Shown here one piece after another: positions 44,563 through 44,862 of a DNA stretch of 44,862 bases (position 1 is its first letter; each line of letters opens with the position of its first letter). The position numbers and the translations under genes were made by a program. The stretch covers positions 1-44,862 of the forward strand of contig NZ_KB894225.1 of assembly GCF_000374405.1 (NCBI RefSeq). Reading direction: 5' to 3'. Source of the stretch: Riemerella columbina DSM 16469. Its GTDB lineage: Bacteria; Bacteroidota; Bacteroidia; Flavobacteriales; Weeksellaceae. Below the pieces are notes generated by a model, which did not search any database, was not told where the DNA came from, and was given only the letters and a program-made list of their open reading frames with translations.

Positions 44563-44862
44563 TGTCAAGTTTCACAAGGTTATAGATGAAGTTGGTCAAA
44601 ATTGTTTTGTAAAGATATAATTTTTTGTTCAAATATTTTAGGATTTATTCTAAAAATTTCAGGTTTTAATTCGAACCACTTTTCGATGGCTTGTATCGGA
44701 GTTTTAACCTTAAGTTCCTTCCTAAGTGAACCGTGTCTTCTGTAGAGGTTGTAGTAGGAGAAGAATTGAGCAAAATCTTGATATAATTCAGATACATTTA
44801 GATATTGATTTTTAAGAATCGTATGGTTTTTAATAGTTCCGTTCACTCTTTCTACCATTCCA
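44563..44862 (-). mobile_element. End of an insertion sequence running off the window
   Basis: The transposase fragment (44580-44862) is followed by non-coding sequence starting TGTCAAG at 44563, a plausible terminal repeat of an IS481/IS3-type element. The other end, and any target duplication, lie outside the window. The boundary is an estimate. Confidence 0.45.
44580..44862 (-). CDS. Integrase-core (rve) transposase, C-terminal fragment
   Basis: The open frame continues past base 44862, so the 5' part is missing. The visible 93 residues include GMVERVNGTIKNHTILKNQY, the stretch after the third catalytic residue of the DDE domain (E in MVERVN), and the end YYNLYRRHGSLRKELKVKTP, which is typical of IS481- and IS3-family transposases. 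The subfamily cannot be told from this part. The stop is TAA at 44580-44582. Confidence 0.85.
   Translation of the reverse strand, partial: GMVERVNGTIKNHTILKNQYLNVSELYQDFAQFFSYYNLYRRHGSLRKELKVKTPIQAIEKWFELKPEIFRINPKIFEQKIISLQNNFDQLHL

Overview
The window is a stretch of a Bacteroidota chromosome, most likely a flavobacterium of the family Weeksellaceae (Riemerella/Chryseobacterium/Elizabethkingia group). The evidence is low GC content, promoters of the Bacteroidota type (TTTG, about 19 bases, TAnnTTTG), lineage families (DUF4293, DUF4870, DUF2807, S46 dipeptidyl peptidase, outer-membrane beta-barrel family), a Rho with a long charged insert, and a 705-residue prolyl oligopeptidase close to the Elizabethkingia enzyme. 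The genus is an inference.

Layout. 1-6.5 kb: end of a DUF4469-type gene, DUF4293, then a plus-strand run rho - small secreted protein - sufS - META-like lipoprotein - frameshifted DUF4870 gene - folC. 6.5-9.5 kb: two tRNA-Val(UAC) genes, an ABC transporter ATPase with a broken permease, nth and bcp. 9.5-14.2 kb: prolyl oligopeptidase, a 21-bp/63-bp hierarchical tandem repeat, and a DPP7-type S46 peptidase; together these suggest peptide-based nutrition. 14.3-23.4 kb: LysE-type exporter, LD-carboxypeptidase, YraN, a SanA-like protein, lspA, a DksA-like protein, ileS and glyS.

23.4-29.3 kb looks like the replication origin. The 570-bp gap between glyS and pgk holds a cluster of DnaA-box-like 9-mers beside an AT-rich tract. 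In hand-counted lines the plus strand goes from C-rich on the left to G-rich on the right of this gap. Two perfect 16-bp parS palindromes flank mnmG 3.5-5.5 kb away. None of this depends on a nearby dnaA gene.

29.3-38.3 kb is an envelope block on the minus strand: ybeY, a patatin/beta-barrel protein (PlpD-like), two DUF2807 lipoproteins and two TonB-receptor-like barrels. Three of these transcription units start with the same element, GGCAACC-N15-CGTC, 20-25 bases before the start codon. It has the form of an ECF sigma-factor promoter and suggests one small envelope regulon.

38.3-44.9 kb: SprT-like protein, mannose-1-phosphate guanylyltransferase, a PAS/LuxR regulator split by an in-frame stop, a DUF6759-like protein, tsf, guaB, and the end of an integrase-type transposase running off the window. 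Several genes (DUF4870, ABC permease, acyltransferase, PAS/LuxR) are broken by single-base lesions or stops, which is either real decay or residual sequence error.
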